Shown here: positions 51,668 through 62,787 of the stretch, one piece after another
Layout of the letters: each line of letters starts with the position of its first letter
Numbering within the stretch: the stretch's first letter is position 1
Source of the DNA: Entomortierella parvispora
Taxonomy: Eukaryota > Mortierellomycota > Mortierellomycetes > Mortierellales > Mortierellaceae
Reading direction: 5' to 3'
Assembly: GCA_963573315.1 (NCBI GenBank)
Contig: OY752144.1
Location: 1,606,501-1,670,500 of the forward strand
Length of the DNA stretch: 64,000 nt
The notes under the pieces: generated by a model
The model's database searches: none
Told to the model about the DNA's origin: nothing
Seen by the model: only the letters and a program-made list of their open reading frames with translations
Position numbers and translations under genes: made by a program

Positions 51668-52941
51668 GTCATGAACTGCATTGAACCACGCTCTTACGTG
51701 CAGCATCCCTCTGAACAAGATCATGAGGGGTGGGGCACACATGAGAGGACAGAGGAGGAGCGGGCAGAGGAGACGTGAGAAAGTGAGTCAAGCCATGCAA
51801 AACACAAGGCCGCTTTGTTTAAAGGGGGGGCAGTATCCTGACGCTTTGTTGTTCCTTTCCCTCTCGTAAAACGAGGGCATGAAAGGAAAACATCGACCAG
51901 ATGTCCACAAACCTTGGACAAGCGCTAGTTTGTGTCGACGGAGTAACTGTGAAGCAAGGACTGGGTGGATCGGGTTACACAATGCATCACTGCAACGACG
52001 CAACGACAAGCATGATGGTGCATAGTATTCGATTGTGTTTGACACATCAAGGAACAAGGAATCAAGGGATCGATTCAGGATGTTGCTGCGAGCTCTTTCT
52101 GTTCTGTACATGAGGCGCTAGTCAGAGAGCGACAAACAGACTGGTCGATTCTTGCTCCTAGTCTGAATCGTCCGAGATTCAAGGGATCAAAGGCAAGGGA
52201 GAAGGCAACCAGGACAAGTAAAGGAGGAGATCGAGGGGACCTTGTGAGGAAGCACAGTAAAACCATATTACATACGCCGGGAGCTCGCATGCATTGGCAT
52301 GTAGCTCAGCGCTGCAATGCTGTGATCACGTCGCTACCCCGAACCAAAGATCTTGACCTGACCATATAGCAATAGCAGAGAAGGGATCATCTTGACCTGG
52401 ATGGCGGCGAGGTGAGGGGCGAAGATGAGGGCGAGAGCGAGAATAGGCCCCGGTGGGAGCCCTGGCAACAACCCTTCCTTAGTAAACAGGTTTTGGGAGT
52501 CCAGCGTGCGTGGGGTGCTCAGTTTGGACCTTGTTTGAACCAACACCATATCGCAGCTGCACTTCTATATCGCACGTTACTCTAAAACAAGAGCTGGATT
52601 CATTCAATTCGCTTTTTTTTCTTTCATTCAACTCATTGGTGCTATTCACTTCATTTTGATTTCAGAATCGGATCGTCGTTGTCGACGTTGTACTGTACTC
52701 TTTGGGACACAGGCAAGACGTCCATCAATGAGGGAAGCAAGCAGTAGACGACCGCGTGTCCAATGCGACCCACGACCTTTGTGCCACGCTGATTGAAAGG
52801 CAAAGAAAAGAAAGGCAAGGAGGGAAGGAACGACCGACCGAACAAAGGCAGAGAGAACCGAATGAGCGATCAACGCATTGAGAGGAGAAGGAGCGAATGA
52901 ATAATAAAGAGTCGGCACCACAGACACCCACACAAGCAGAC

Positions 52942-53040
52942 ACAATAATACACACAACACACACAACACAACACAACACAACACAGACAACACAGACAAC
53001 ACAGACAACACACACAACACACACAACACAACACACACAT
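52942..53040. repeat. ACACA/ACAGACA short tandem repeats
   Basis: About 100 bp of interleaved ACACA, ACACAC and ACAGACA units, lacking T on the plus strand after 52950. It lies about 710 bp upstream of the thioredoxin-like gene. Confidence 0.85.
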
Positions 53041-53427
53041 CCATTCACTACTTCACTACTCACTCACTCACTCGCTCTTGTCCATTCAATCGCATTCGGT
53101 ATTCAGTTGTCCATCTTATATATTCCGTCCTTCCACTCGCGTATAAAAGGATCTCTGTCCGGCGCTGCTTCTTCTTCTCACTCTCTCCTTCTCATCCACC
53201 TTCTCGCTTCCCCATCCGTCTACGCACTCTGGCCAAACCCTCTCCCCTAACCCTCTTGCCCCCTCTTTCGCCCCTCTTCTCCAGCGCTTCGTCATCGTCA
53301 CACCTTCTCTCGCTCTCTTTTTCTTTCCTCTCGAAAAAAGAAATCTTTCTCGTGTGCATCGCCCATCGCTCTCGCTTTATTTTGCTTCCTTACTTTTGTC
53401 TTCTTTCTCCACTTCTTTCCTCACTTC

Positions 53428-53470
53428 CTTCCTTCTCTTCTCTTCTCTTCTCTTCTCTTCTCTTCTCTTC
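53428..53470. repeat. TCTTC pentanucleotide repeat
   Basis: About eight TCTTC units within a longer polypyrimidine leader preceding the ATG at 53754. Confidence 0.85.
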
Positions 53471-53753
53471 TCCATCCATCTATATCCACCCACCCCCACC
53501 TCCTCTCCCCACTACTGCACCTCGGTCGTGCCTCTCATCTACACCCTACCGTCCTCTCTTCGTTTGACCTTTGCTCGCTCGACCTTTTCCACCCCCCCTC
53601 GGCTGATCAAACCAACCATTGTCTGCTGCCGCTTGTTCGCTGTCAGTTGATCGCTTCAAACCGACCTTTTTTTTTTCTGCTCCATTCGTCAACGCCCCGG
53701 ACCACCTTCAGTCTTTCAATAACGCGCCCACCCTCCGATCACAGGATTCTATC

Positions 53754-54911
53754 ATGACGAGTAATCAAAAGATCGCCTCAATCATTGTCGAGTGCAAGTC
53801 GGAAGAGCACCTTCAACAGATCATCTCCGAGAACCGCAGGGTCGTTGTCCTTTATTACAGCTATGCCATGCCGTAAGTTGATGATTCCCTTTTTTTTTTT
53901 TTTTTTTTTTTTGTGTGTACACTTTGCGCGGGAGAGGGTGATATCATGCTATTCGGGCCGATTGGCAAAGTCCATTAGCAAGCAATTCGTTTGTTGTTTG
54001 TGCCAGCCAGTCAGGGCCTTGTCACCCCCGAGAGAGTTCCTCGATCAATTTGTTGCACAGTGCAACTTCTTTGTTGGCTCGCAAGGCCCTCCCTGCAACG
54101 GCCCATTTATATTATATAATATGATGAGCCTTTTTTTTTTTTTGACTGGTCAGAGACTCTCAATCTCTTTTTATTATACTCTTAACCCTACCTTCCTCAC
54201 AGTTTAATCAATTCTATTGTCGGTGGCATGTTGCTCTTTCCTAAGCCCAAAGGGTTGGAATAAGCTGTGCAATCGGTTATTTTTATATTTGTAATGGACC
54301 CCTCCTCCATCCCTTTGTCAGCTGTCTCAAACAACAACACAAACAAAACAACAACAAAGGGCAATTGCAGAATGCAAAAGGCATTCTTGCCCCCTCCCCT
54401 TCCAACAGGAGAGCTCTGGGCTGCGTCGCAATCGAGAAAAGTGGGGCGGGAATGAATCAAACACAAACTGGCGGGAGTCACAGCCACCTGTTCCGCAACG
54501 CCTGCGGCATTGTTGGGGGAAGAGGGGGATATGTGAACAATTTGGTCTTTGTGTCTTTGTCCCAGAGTTGACCACAGGAACTCGATGAGGCATCCGCGGG
54601 GGCAAGGGAAAGGGGAGTATTTACTCTGGATCTAACCATTTCTCTCGTGTCCTTTCTTTTCCTTTCTCTGACTCAGTTGGGGCAAGATTGCGGAACACAA
54701 GATGCACGTCTGTGCGCGTGCACTGGAACAAGGCAACATTACCACGATCCCCTTTGTGCTCGTCAATTACGCCGAGTTTTTCGACGGAGGACAAAAGGTA
54801 GAGGTTCTACCAACTACCGTGATCCGGTACGCTGCCTTTGTCGAAGGTCAAGAACATGCCAGTACTGGAAACAGCGCTGAACTCGAAGGTTTAGTAACAG
54901 GATTGCTGTAA
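53754..54911 (+). CDS. Thioredoxin-fold protein without CxxC
   Basis: Exons 53754-53872 and 54677-54911, separated by an 804-nt intron, give 117 aa. The order of elements fits a thioredoxin: a first helix/strand pair with R-V-V-V-L-Y-Y, the helix start after the active-site position, a strand V-L-V-N-Y-A-E-F-F, a cis-Pro-like L-P-T-T-V-I, then F-V-E-G-Q and a final helix. The position of W-C-G-P-C reads S-Y-A-M-P-W-G-K, so the redox cysteines are absent. It is probably a non-catalytic thioredoxin-like protein, perhaps a binding or scaffold role. The splice joins C-C to T (Pro codon) in phase 2. The intron is much longer than other introns in this window. A long pyrimidine-rich leader precedes the ATG. 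Confidence 0.7.
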
Positions 54912-57624
54912 AAAGAAACAAAAAAAAAAAAAGGAGAAAAAGGAACATCCTTGTAATTCCTTTTTCCTCGACACGCTTTGATCGACACATTCACAAGAAA
55001 AAGAAAAGTGCAAATACGGATGGCCCATAGACTTTTGCAACCTGCTTTCGTGCACCCTCCCCTTTCTCCGCGTTTCCTTTTTTTCCCATCCGCTTCCCTA
55101 CTTCCCTCGCCCTCCACATCTTCCTGTACACTTTACTTCATTCGCAGACAAGGAAACCTTGCTCTGTAGGACCAATTACTCTTTAGCAACACTTAATACA
55201 TGGTGCAATCACTGCCACTCAAAAAAGAAAGAAAAAAGTGCCTGAAATGAATGGATTGAAGCGCGATACTCCTGCTCTCTTTGTCTTTTTGTCGAGTTGT
55301 TTTTGTTTGATTCGCATCATTTCTGCCTCCACATTTGCCCTCAATTGAGATAATCTGAGGGCGAAGGTGTTTGCTTTCTATTTTGCTCACTTCCTTCGAT
55401 AACACGCCTGCCCATTGTTGATTAATAACCGCTATTGTATGACTCTTGGGCAGGCCTTGGTGCGTACCGGACGTCTGAAGGCGAAGGCGATTCGAATGAC
55501 GACCTTTGGCTTTTGAAGGATCTCGGATCAAAGCAAAGTTTCTCGAGTTGGGAAGAGAGGCAATGGAACAAATTTAGAGGTCCTGTCAACGATTTGGTGT
55601 TAATGGAGAAGGTCTTGAGAGATTTTGAGGTGTCTCAAAGGATATTCGAAAACCCCCAGAATTGTCTTTGGGCGACGGAGACGTTTACTGGATCTTTTGG
55701 CCACAATGTCAATTAGTCAATTCAGAAACGGAAGCGATTAACTTTGTTCAGTCCGAGGTTGTCAACAAGGACGTTTCGAACGTTCAAAAACAAGCAGCAA
55801 GGATTCGTCTAACGGGCCGCCGAGTTGTTGTCCTTGCTGTCACACCTTGTGGTCTCCCTTCCTCACCCTTACTTTTCGTCCCTCACCCGTCATTAAGAGA
55901 CGGCAACAAGAATTGAAAAAAAAAAAAAAAAAAAAAAAATCAATGAAAATTGAATTGAACAAGGTGCCGCCCACTCATTCGTTCTTGCCTGCGGATGGCC
56001 CCCCCTGCTGTTTGTTTGATCGTAATCGTCATCGTCACACGTTCTCCTTGACCTGATTGAGGTTGCTGACTTGACAGTTCTGTTTGTTGTTGCTTTGCAG
56101 AGGAAAAGAGGGAAAAAAAAACAATAATTGTCCAGAACCATCTTTCTCCCAACGCAAAAAATAAAAGAAAAAAACAAGACCCTGACAAAGAATAAGTCCG
56201 GCACCGATGCTGGAAACAAGCATTTCCCCTCCAGAGCAACGTAGAGAATTCAATCTCGTCTCGGTAACGACGGGATGACAATTAATGAGAGTTAACGTCC
56301 GAGAAGCGCAAAGATTGGCGCTGTTAAATATCCGCCGGAAATCTGGAAACTCTCCTTTGAACAGTGTTCAAGCAAAAATCACATTCATACATCAACAAGC
56401 AAGGCAGTGGGGAGAAGACGCGCCAAACACGAATGGCCCCTTCTGCTATCCCTTTCTCCTCTGTAGTCCCTTGTGTCCATGTGCCCCATGCATGTAAAAA
56501 ACAAGACGCACAGGCTACAAAAAGGGGACGGAAAGTTACTGATCAAGGCAGGGTGCTCGGACGGTTCTCTGATTCTCAAGTGAAAACCCGAGCACCAGGG
56601 GGGGACATTTCAAGGGGATTGCTTTTTGTTGGGTTTTGTCTCACTTGTCGACCTCCGCTCGACGGACACACTCGATGTTTGTGTGAACTTTTAGAGTCGA
56701 GGAGTGGAGCAAACGACCAACAAGCAGGGGTGAGAGAGGGAGAAAACAGTTGAGATGTGTTGCTCTCAGCTACGCAAACGGGCGCGGTTACTCTGTCGTC
56801 TCCATCTTTTTTTTTTTTTTTTTTTTTTGGCAAACTCGACGAAAAACAAAGAAAACAAAAAAGAACACCCAGAGAGCCTTGGGCTCTGCTCCGACGCACC
56901 ATGCCTGTTTTCATCGATTGAACCCATGATTGAAAATCGTCTGCAGAGAGAAAGATGAAAAACGTGGAAGGTCTTGCTCGATGAACTTCACGCAACTCTT
57001 ACCAAAAGAAAAAACAAACAAAAAAAACAAAAAAAAAGAGCAAAAGTGAGCAAAAGTGAGCACAATTATAACCACGTTAGCTCCCCGAGAGCACGTCAGT
57101 CAGTCCAACATGGAGACAAAAAGGCACGATCTGGACCCTCGGCGGCATTTTTGTATTGTAGAGTGTTTCGTCTTTGAAGTTTGAGCGACATCGATGTGGA
57201 AAAGCGAATAAAAAACAAAACAGAAAAAAAAAAAGTGGCCGCCGCGCTTGTGCAAGAATAGGTTCGTGTAACGTCGCTGCCAGACGCAAGCAGTGAGGCA
57301 AGGGGCGAGTTGGGGGGTCAGGGCAGGGCAGGGCAGCCAGGCAAGCGAGCGAGCCAGCCAGCCCCGCGTGCCAGTCCAAAGCCGAGCAGGCAAGCAGCCA
57401 CCGCCACCAAAATCGATTGCCACCAAAATTCCCTTTTCGAATATAAGGGCGGTGTGACTGCGCTTCGCCCGGCTTGCAGAACAACATGGAAAGACAGAGA
57501 GAACAGAGCGACCCACAGAAAGCACCGAAAGGGAGAAGAACCACCCCCGCTCGACAATCATTCCTCTTCTTCTTCTTCTTCTTCCTCTTCTTCTCCATCC
57601 TCTCCTCCGCAACATCATCCCACA
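54912..57624. other. Gene-poor region before mitochondrial HSP70
   Basis: 2.7 kb containing a possible frame-broken coding relic (55435-55916, listed separately), A/T homopolymers at about 55917-55939 and 56806-56828, and the HSP70 promoter at its right end. No canonical heat shock element was found within 300 bp of the ATG. Confidence 0.4.
55435..55916 (+). pseudogene. Possible frame-broken coding relic
   Basis: Two overlapping frames look protein-coding but do not join. Frame 1 (55435-55716) gives L-W-L-L-K-D-L-G-S-K-Q and V-L-M-E-K-V-L-R-D-F-E-V-S-Q-R. The third frame (about 55626-55916) gives P-P-E-L-S-L-G-D-G-D-V-Y-W-I-F-W-P-Q-C and S-E-T-E-A-I-N-F-V-Q. A single frameshift near 55625-55660 would connect them, as in a decayed gene. 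There is no ATG at the left and no recognised family. Confidence 0.25.
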
Positions 57625-59779
57625 ATGTTGAACCTCGCTCGCCTCTCCCGATCTGCCGCTCTCAACGCCAAGCGGGTATGTCTCGTCATTCCTTTTATTC
57701 CTTAATTCCTTCCCTCTCGGATCGACCTCTCTTTTACTTGTTTTTCAGGAACGGCTGAATCTGATCAACAGATCCAGCCAACAATGCCAAAAGCTGATTC
57801 CTTCTTTTTTCTTTCTACCGACCCTCCCTTTCCTCACTCACTCACTAACTCTCTCTCTCTCTCGTCGCTAGATTCCTACCCGTGCCTACAGCTCGGCCAT
57901 CAATGGACCTGTCATCGGTATCGATCTTGGAACCACCAACTCTTGTGTCGGTATCATGGAGGGCAAGGTCCCCCGCGTCATCGAGAACGCCGAGGGTGCC
58001 CGCACCACCCCCTCGATTGTCGCCTTCACCAAGGAGGGCGAGCTCGTCGTCGGTCAGGCTGCCAAGCGTCAGGCCGTTGTCAACCCCGAGAACACCCTCT
58101 ACGCCACCAAGCGTCTGATCGGTCGCCTCTACACCGACAAGGCTGTCCAGCACGACATCAAGACTGTCTCATACAAGATTGTCAAGCACCAGAACGGCGA
58201 TGCCTGGGTCGAGGCTCGCGATAAGCAGTACTCGCCTTCCCAGATCGGAGCCTTCGTCCTTGGAAAGATGAAGGAGACCGCCGAGGGTTACCTCGGAAAG
58301 AAGGTCGGCCATGCCGTTGTCACCGTCCCCGCCTACTTCAACGATGCCCAGCGTCAGGCCACCAAGGATGCCGGAAAGATTGCCGGTTTGGATGTTTTGC
58401 GTGTCATTAACGAGCCCACTGCCGCCGCTCTCGCCTACGGTTTGGACAAGGAGGGTGATCGTGTTGTCGCCGTTTACGATTTGGGTGGCGGTACTTTCGA
58501 TATCTCGATCCTCGAGATCCAGAACGGAGTCTTTGAGGTCAAGTCTACTAACGGAGACACTGCTCTCGGTGGTGAGGATTTCGATGCCATGCTTGTCAAG
58601 CATGTTGTTGAGGAGTTCAAGAAGGAGCAGGGCTTGGACCTCTCCTCTGATCGCATGGCCATCCAGCGTATCCGCGAGGGTGTCGAGAAGGCCAAGATCG
58701 AGTTGTCCAGCACCCTTCAGACCGATATCAACCTCCCCTACATCACCGCCGATGCCACCGGCCCCAAGCACATCAACATCAAGATGACTCGCACCAAGTT
58801 TGAGGGTCTTGCCAAGGATCTGATCAACCGCACCATCGAGCCCTGCCAGAAGGCCATCAAGGATGCCGGCGTCCAGTTGAACGAGATTAACGAGGTTGTT
58901 CTTGTCGGAGGTATGTCCCGCGTCCCCAAGGTTATCGAGACCGTCAAGCAGGTCTTTGGTCGCGAGCCCGGCAAGTCGGTCAACCCCGATGAGGCTGTTG
59001 CCATTGGAGCTGCTATCCAGGGAGGTGTTTTGGCTGGATCTGTCACCGACATCTTGTTGTTGGACGTCACTCCTCTTTCGCTCGGAATCGAGACTCTCGG
59101 AGGAGTTTTCACCCGTTTGATTAACCGCAACACTACCATCCCCACCAAGAAGTCCCAGGTCTTCTCCACTGCTGCTGATGGTCAGACCCAGGTCCAGGTC
59201 CGCGTCTTCCAGGGAGAGCGTGAGTTGGTCCGCGACAACAAGCTCCTCGGCGACTTCAACTTGCACGGACTTGCCCCCGCCCCCAAGGGTGTTCCCCAGA
59301 TCGAGGTCTCTTTCGACATTGATGCCGATGGTATTGTCAACGTCGGAGCCAAGGACAAGGCCACCGGTCGTGACCAGTCCATGTCCATTGTTGCCTCCTC
59401 TGGTCTTTCATCTGACGAGATTGAGAAGATGATCAAGGACTCTGAGCTCTTTGCTGACTCTGACCGCAAGAAGAAGGAGCAGATTGAGGCCACCAACCAG
59501 GCCGAGTCCATCATTACCGAGACCGAGAAGCACATGTCCGACTTCAAGGACCAGTTGGACTCTACCGAGACCGAGAAGATCAAGGAGCAGATCTCGAAGC
59601 TTCGTGAGGTTCTCGCCAAGGGCGAGTCTGTTGAGGCCGAGGAGATCAAGAAGGAGTCCGCCGATCTCCAGCAGGGATCCCTCAAGCTCTTTGAGATGGT
59701 CTACAAGAAGAACGCCGCCAACGCTTCTTCCTCTTCCGAGGGCACCACCGTTGATAACGAGGAGCCCAAGAAGAACTAA
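57625..59779 (+). CDS. SSC1: Mitochondrial HSP70 (SSC1/mortalin type)
   Basis: Exons 57625-57675 and 57872-59779 give 652 aa. The N-terminus [17 protein letters not shown] plus R-A-Y-S-S is an Arg/Ser/Ala-rich mitochondrial presequence. The nucleotide-binding domain has [28 protein letters not shown] and [10 protein letters not shown]; the substrate domain has T-P-L-S-L-G-I-E-T. The protein drives import through TIM23 with Tim44 and the J-proteins and folds matrix proteins by ATP hydrolysis. Codon use is strongly biased (GTC, AAG, GAG, CTC), as expected for high expression, and this keeps the antisense strand open over long stretches. The intron between presequence and mature part is typical of fungal SSC1 genes. 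The C-tail ends E-E-P-K-K-N. Confidence 0.97.
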
Positions 59780-60033
59780 ACGTCCTCTTTGTTTATAGTC
59801 TTTTATTTTTTTGTTTCATTCGGATCGAACAGCTTACCTAGACCATCTATTCTTTTACACATGTTCATCAAACATCCACCTATCCATCTTGTACACCAGT
59901 CATCCATTCTTTTTTTTTTTCTCCCTTCTCGATTTCATATTTCATCATAGACTTGACTATAGACCTTGAATATAAAAAAACAGAAAGCAAGAATATCCAT
60001 TATTGTGCATATTTATTATTCTTTCCTATGCTT

Positions 60034-61116
60034 TTAGACGCGACAGTTTTGAATGGCAAACAAGAGAATATCTCTTGCGCCAATAGCCTCGAGATCGTCC
60101 ATGGTCTGGGCGACATTGTTCTTCAAGACCATGGAGCTGACAGCGACCCATTCTGGGTTCTCCAAGGGAGAGACTGTAGGTGCCTGTCGTCCTGGGGTGA
60201 TGGTAGAGGCCTCCTTGAGGTGCTTGCGCTCGACGTTGTAATTGATGTAGACGTACTTTTGAGCTGCAATGACACCCTTTATCCTGTTGGTGATGGTCTG
60301 GACCAATTCTGGGTGCTTGGGTCGCTTTGAAGCAATGAGGACAGCCTGAGAGGAAAGAATGGTGACAATATCATGCAATCCTGCTGCTTGCATCGTCTCT
60401 CCAGACTCTACCAGATCCACTATTCACAGTTGGAGAAAAAGTACAAAGAAAAGATATTAGATTTGATAACGAAACGGCGGTTCAATTGATCAGAGTCATG
60501 TCCTTCTTGTCCACGGACTTTTTTTTTTTTTTTTTTTCTCTTCTTTTTCGTACGAGTGCATGTATGTGGGTGTGTTCTTCTTACCAATGCCATCGGCCAA
60601 TCCAAGGGCGCAAGCAGCCTCAACACTGCCAGAGACAAAGACCAATTCCGTGCCCTTGGTTTCCAAAGACGAAGGGTTTGCGGCGGCGACCTTTGCGTCG
60701 ATTCCTTTGAAAAACTTTCCAGCGACACCTTCAAAGCTGGTGGCGATTCTTTTTCCGACCAATCCCTCGACTGTGGTCGCACCGCCCTTCACGGGCACTT
60801 GAACACACAAGCGACACTTTCCAAAGCCCAGCTCCAGAATCTCGGTCACTTTATCCTCTGCCTCTGCTTCCGCGACCATGTCTTGACCAGTGATGCCCAG
60901 ATCGACGTTACCCTCCCCGACAAACTTTGCAATATCGCCAGCGGGCAAGAAAACGAGGGCGATGGGCAAGTTCTTGACCAGTGCAATATCAAGTCGGTTC
61001 TTGCGGTGGAATTGAATGTCGGCACCCTCGAGCAAAGACAGACACGAGGTGTGGAGACGGCCCTTCTTGGGCACGGCAAAGAGCAGACGGTCAGGGAGAT
61101 CCTTGATGAGTTCCAT
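60034..61116 (-). CDS. HIS1: ATP phosphoribosyltransferase
   Basis: Exons 61116-60585 and 60419-60034, joined in phase 1, give 305 aa. This is the first enzyme of histidine synthesis, condensing ATP with PRPP and inhibited by histidine. Visible motifs are L-L-F-A-V-P-K-K-G-R-L at the start, V-D-L-G-I-T-G-Q-D-M-V (about 90-100), the PRPP-binding stretch R-I-A-T-S-F-E-G-V-A-G-K-F-F and the joint A-D-G-I-V-D-L-V-E-S-G-E-T-M. The C-terminal regulatory domain (about 215-305) carries Y-V-Y-I-N-Y-N-V and ends F-A-I-Q-N-C-R-V. Yeast His1 is 297 aa, so the size is normal. A TGACTCA lies 234 bp upstream of the ATG. Confidence 0.96.
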
Positions 61117-61706
61117 TGAGAAAGTTGTTTTTGATTACGGTTGAATGAGGAAAAGAATGAATAAATGAAACAAGTAAAGAAAATGAGATTGTAGAGAAGA
61201 ATGCAAGAGGAGTGGAGGACGAGATAAAGATAAAAAAAGAAAAGGAAAGAAGGAAAAACAAGAGTCGAGTCAACGTGTGTATATGTGAATGAATGTTATC
61301 TTGAAGAAATTCTCCGACTCAGAAGAGCGCACTCTGATCTAAAAGGGACTGACTCACTGCAAAAAAAAATTGGTGGCGCACAGTTTCGCCCTTTTTTGTT
61401 TGTTCGGAAAAAAAGACCTCAACAACAATAATTTCAGATTGATTGTCGCAACAACCGCAAAACTCTATGCAGGTGCCTTTATCTGCAGAATTTATGAACG
61501 AACAGGCGCGCACGGCCAGGGATGTTTTTTTTTTTGTTTTTTATTTTGAACCATCAAATAAGCAGGCTTGATTGCTGCAACTAAATGCAGCTCCCAACAG
61601 TAATAGATTCGTTTAGGGGAGTGAATAAGTACTTTGGTGTGCCGTACCGTTTCTTTTTTTCAAAAGAAGGAGAGAGCGCGTGTATGTACTAATCGCATCC
61701 AAGCAT
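61117..61706. promoter_or_regulatory. HIS1 promoter region with Gcn4-type sites
   Basis: 590 bp between the HIS1 start and the RPL10A stop. TGACTCA at 61350-61356 is the perfect Gcn4/CPC1 consensus, 234 bp before the ATG. A TGACTC core lies on the minus strand at 61267-61272 (151 bp before the ATG). Both would fit general amino acid control of HIS1, known in yeast and Neurospora; function here is inference. The rest is A/T-rich. Confidence 0.6.
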
Positions 61707-62787
61707 TTAGTACAGACGGACGGGCTTGTTCATGGAGGACTTGATGAACAAGGTCTTGACGTTCTGCCAGTGCTTCTTGAGCAAAGAGACCAAGAAGTTG
61801 ACGGACATCATGATGTTGGCAAGGAGCTCATCCTCAGTCATGTCAACGTGACCAACAGCGACACCCAAGCAGAGAACCTTCTTGAGCTGGAACTTGATGG
61901 TGGCACGGATCTCGTCGGCCTTCTCGCCAATGTTATCGGCGTGGGTGACGGGGGTGGGGAACTTACCGGCCTTGTGGAGACCGGGTCCGAGAAGACGGGG
62001 AATCTGCTTGATCAAAACCTCGGAAGCGAGGAAAGCATCGTACTTCTTGGCGAGCTTCTTGATCTGCTTCTTGTTCTTGTTGAGCTTCTTCAAGTCATCA
62101 ACAGACTGGTACTCCATACCGATCTCCTTGGCCTGGTCGCAGTGAAGGGCATCACCGAGAATGCAGACGGACATCTTGGGGCGGGGGATGTTGGGGAGAC
62201 GGACAGAGCCAGAGAAACGCTTGTCACGCTGGGGATCGTAGTTCTTGAGTCCAATCTGGAGCTCAACGGTCTCAACGAAGTTACGCTTCTTCTCCTGGGA
62301 CTGGAGCTGAACGGTCTTGACGCTCTCGCGGACGGCCGAAACCTGAATTTTGCTGCTGTAAACGTTGAAGGACGGAAAAGACGTCGAGAAAGATGGAAAA
62401 AAAAGTTGGGCATGAGGGTTAATGGTTGATCCATGATGCAGCCATGAATTCTTCGCAAATGCTGCTACTGGATTTAGTGTCTTCATCATCCACCAGATTT
62501 GTCCAGCAGCTGATGCTCAGTGCATCTATCCCGAAAAGTGCCAAGGTTCTCCAGTCGATTATACAATGAATGGGGCAAAGTTGCCATGTTGTTCCTGTGA
62601 ATGAAGCTCAATCCCAGCGTCGTGGGAAAACTTGTTGATTGGTCTGTCTATCTGTCGGTCTGTCGATTGATATGATGCGGCAGTGGTCCTGCTCACTTGA
62701 CAAAAGTCGGATGGATGGATCCCAAGCGCGGATGAGCTGGATTCGAAGATGGATGGATTCTACACCCGAACAAGCGCTGTACCTCAT
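61707..62787 (-). CDS. RPL10A: 60S ribosomal protein L10A (uL1)
   Basis: A 5-nt first coding exon (62787-62783, ATGAG) followed by a 430-nt intron and the main exon 62352-61707 give 216 aa. The acceptor reads CAGCAG, so use of the first AG (exon from 62355) would add one Ser (217 aa). The protein has [37 protein letters not shown] and K-A-G-K-F-P-T-P, all diagnostic of uL1 at the ribosomal L1 stalk. The very short first exon is common in fungal ribosomal protein genes. It shares a 224-bp promoter with RPC11. Confidence 0.95.

Larger units (their letters stand above)
49279..53753. other. 4.5-kb gene-free, repeat-rich interval
   Basis: No conserved gene found. It contains long homopolymer runs (A at about 49949-49968 and 51293-51318, T at about 51638-51666), ACACA/ACAGACA repeats (52942-53040) and a TCTTC array (53428-53470). 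A 71-codon minus-strand ORF at 52334-52549 has a hydrophobic core but no family match. The last 700 bp form a pyrimidine-rich leader before the thioredoxin-like gene. Confidence 0.5.

Noticed and set aside
52262-52345. tRNA-like TAGCTCAG string
   Set aside because: No matching acceptor stem, anticodon arm or T-loop GGTTCGA could be folded around it.
52334-52549. 71-aa minus-strand ORF with hydrophobic middle
   Set aside because: It has a real ATG and a possible membrane helix, but no recognisable family and no support from neighbours; left as a note under the intergenic entry.
57325-57624. Heat shock elements before mitochondrial HSP70
   Set aside because: Isolated TTC and GAA triplets exist, but no run of three alternating nGAAn units with correct spacing.
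57749-57871. Extra exon inside the HSP70 first intron (acceptor TTTTTCAG at 57741-57748)
   Set aside because: Using it breaks the link between presequence and mature domain. The acceptor at 57870-57871 gives the expected R-A-Y-S-S junction in phase 0.
58169-59266. 365-aa minus-strand open frame opposite HSP70
   Set aside because: It is the exact antisense of SSC1. Strong codon bias (few T in third place, GTC/CTC/AAG) removes stops on the other strand. The sequence is L/D/G-rich with no family look.
62353-62782. Box C/D snoRNA in the RPL10A intron
   Set aside because: A box C-like ATGATGA occurs on the minus strand (62489-62483), but no box D CTGA lies at a suitable distance and no terminal stem is seen.
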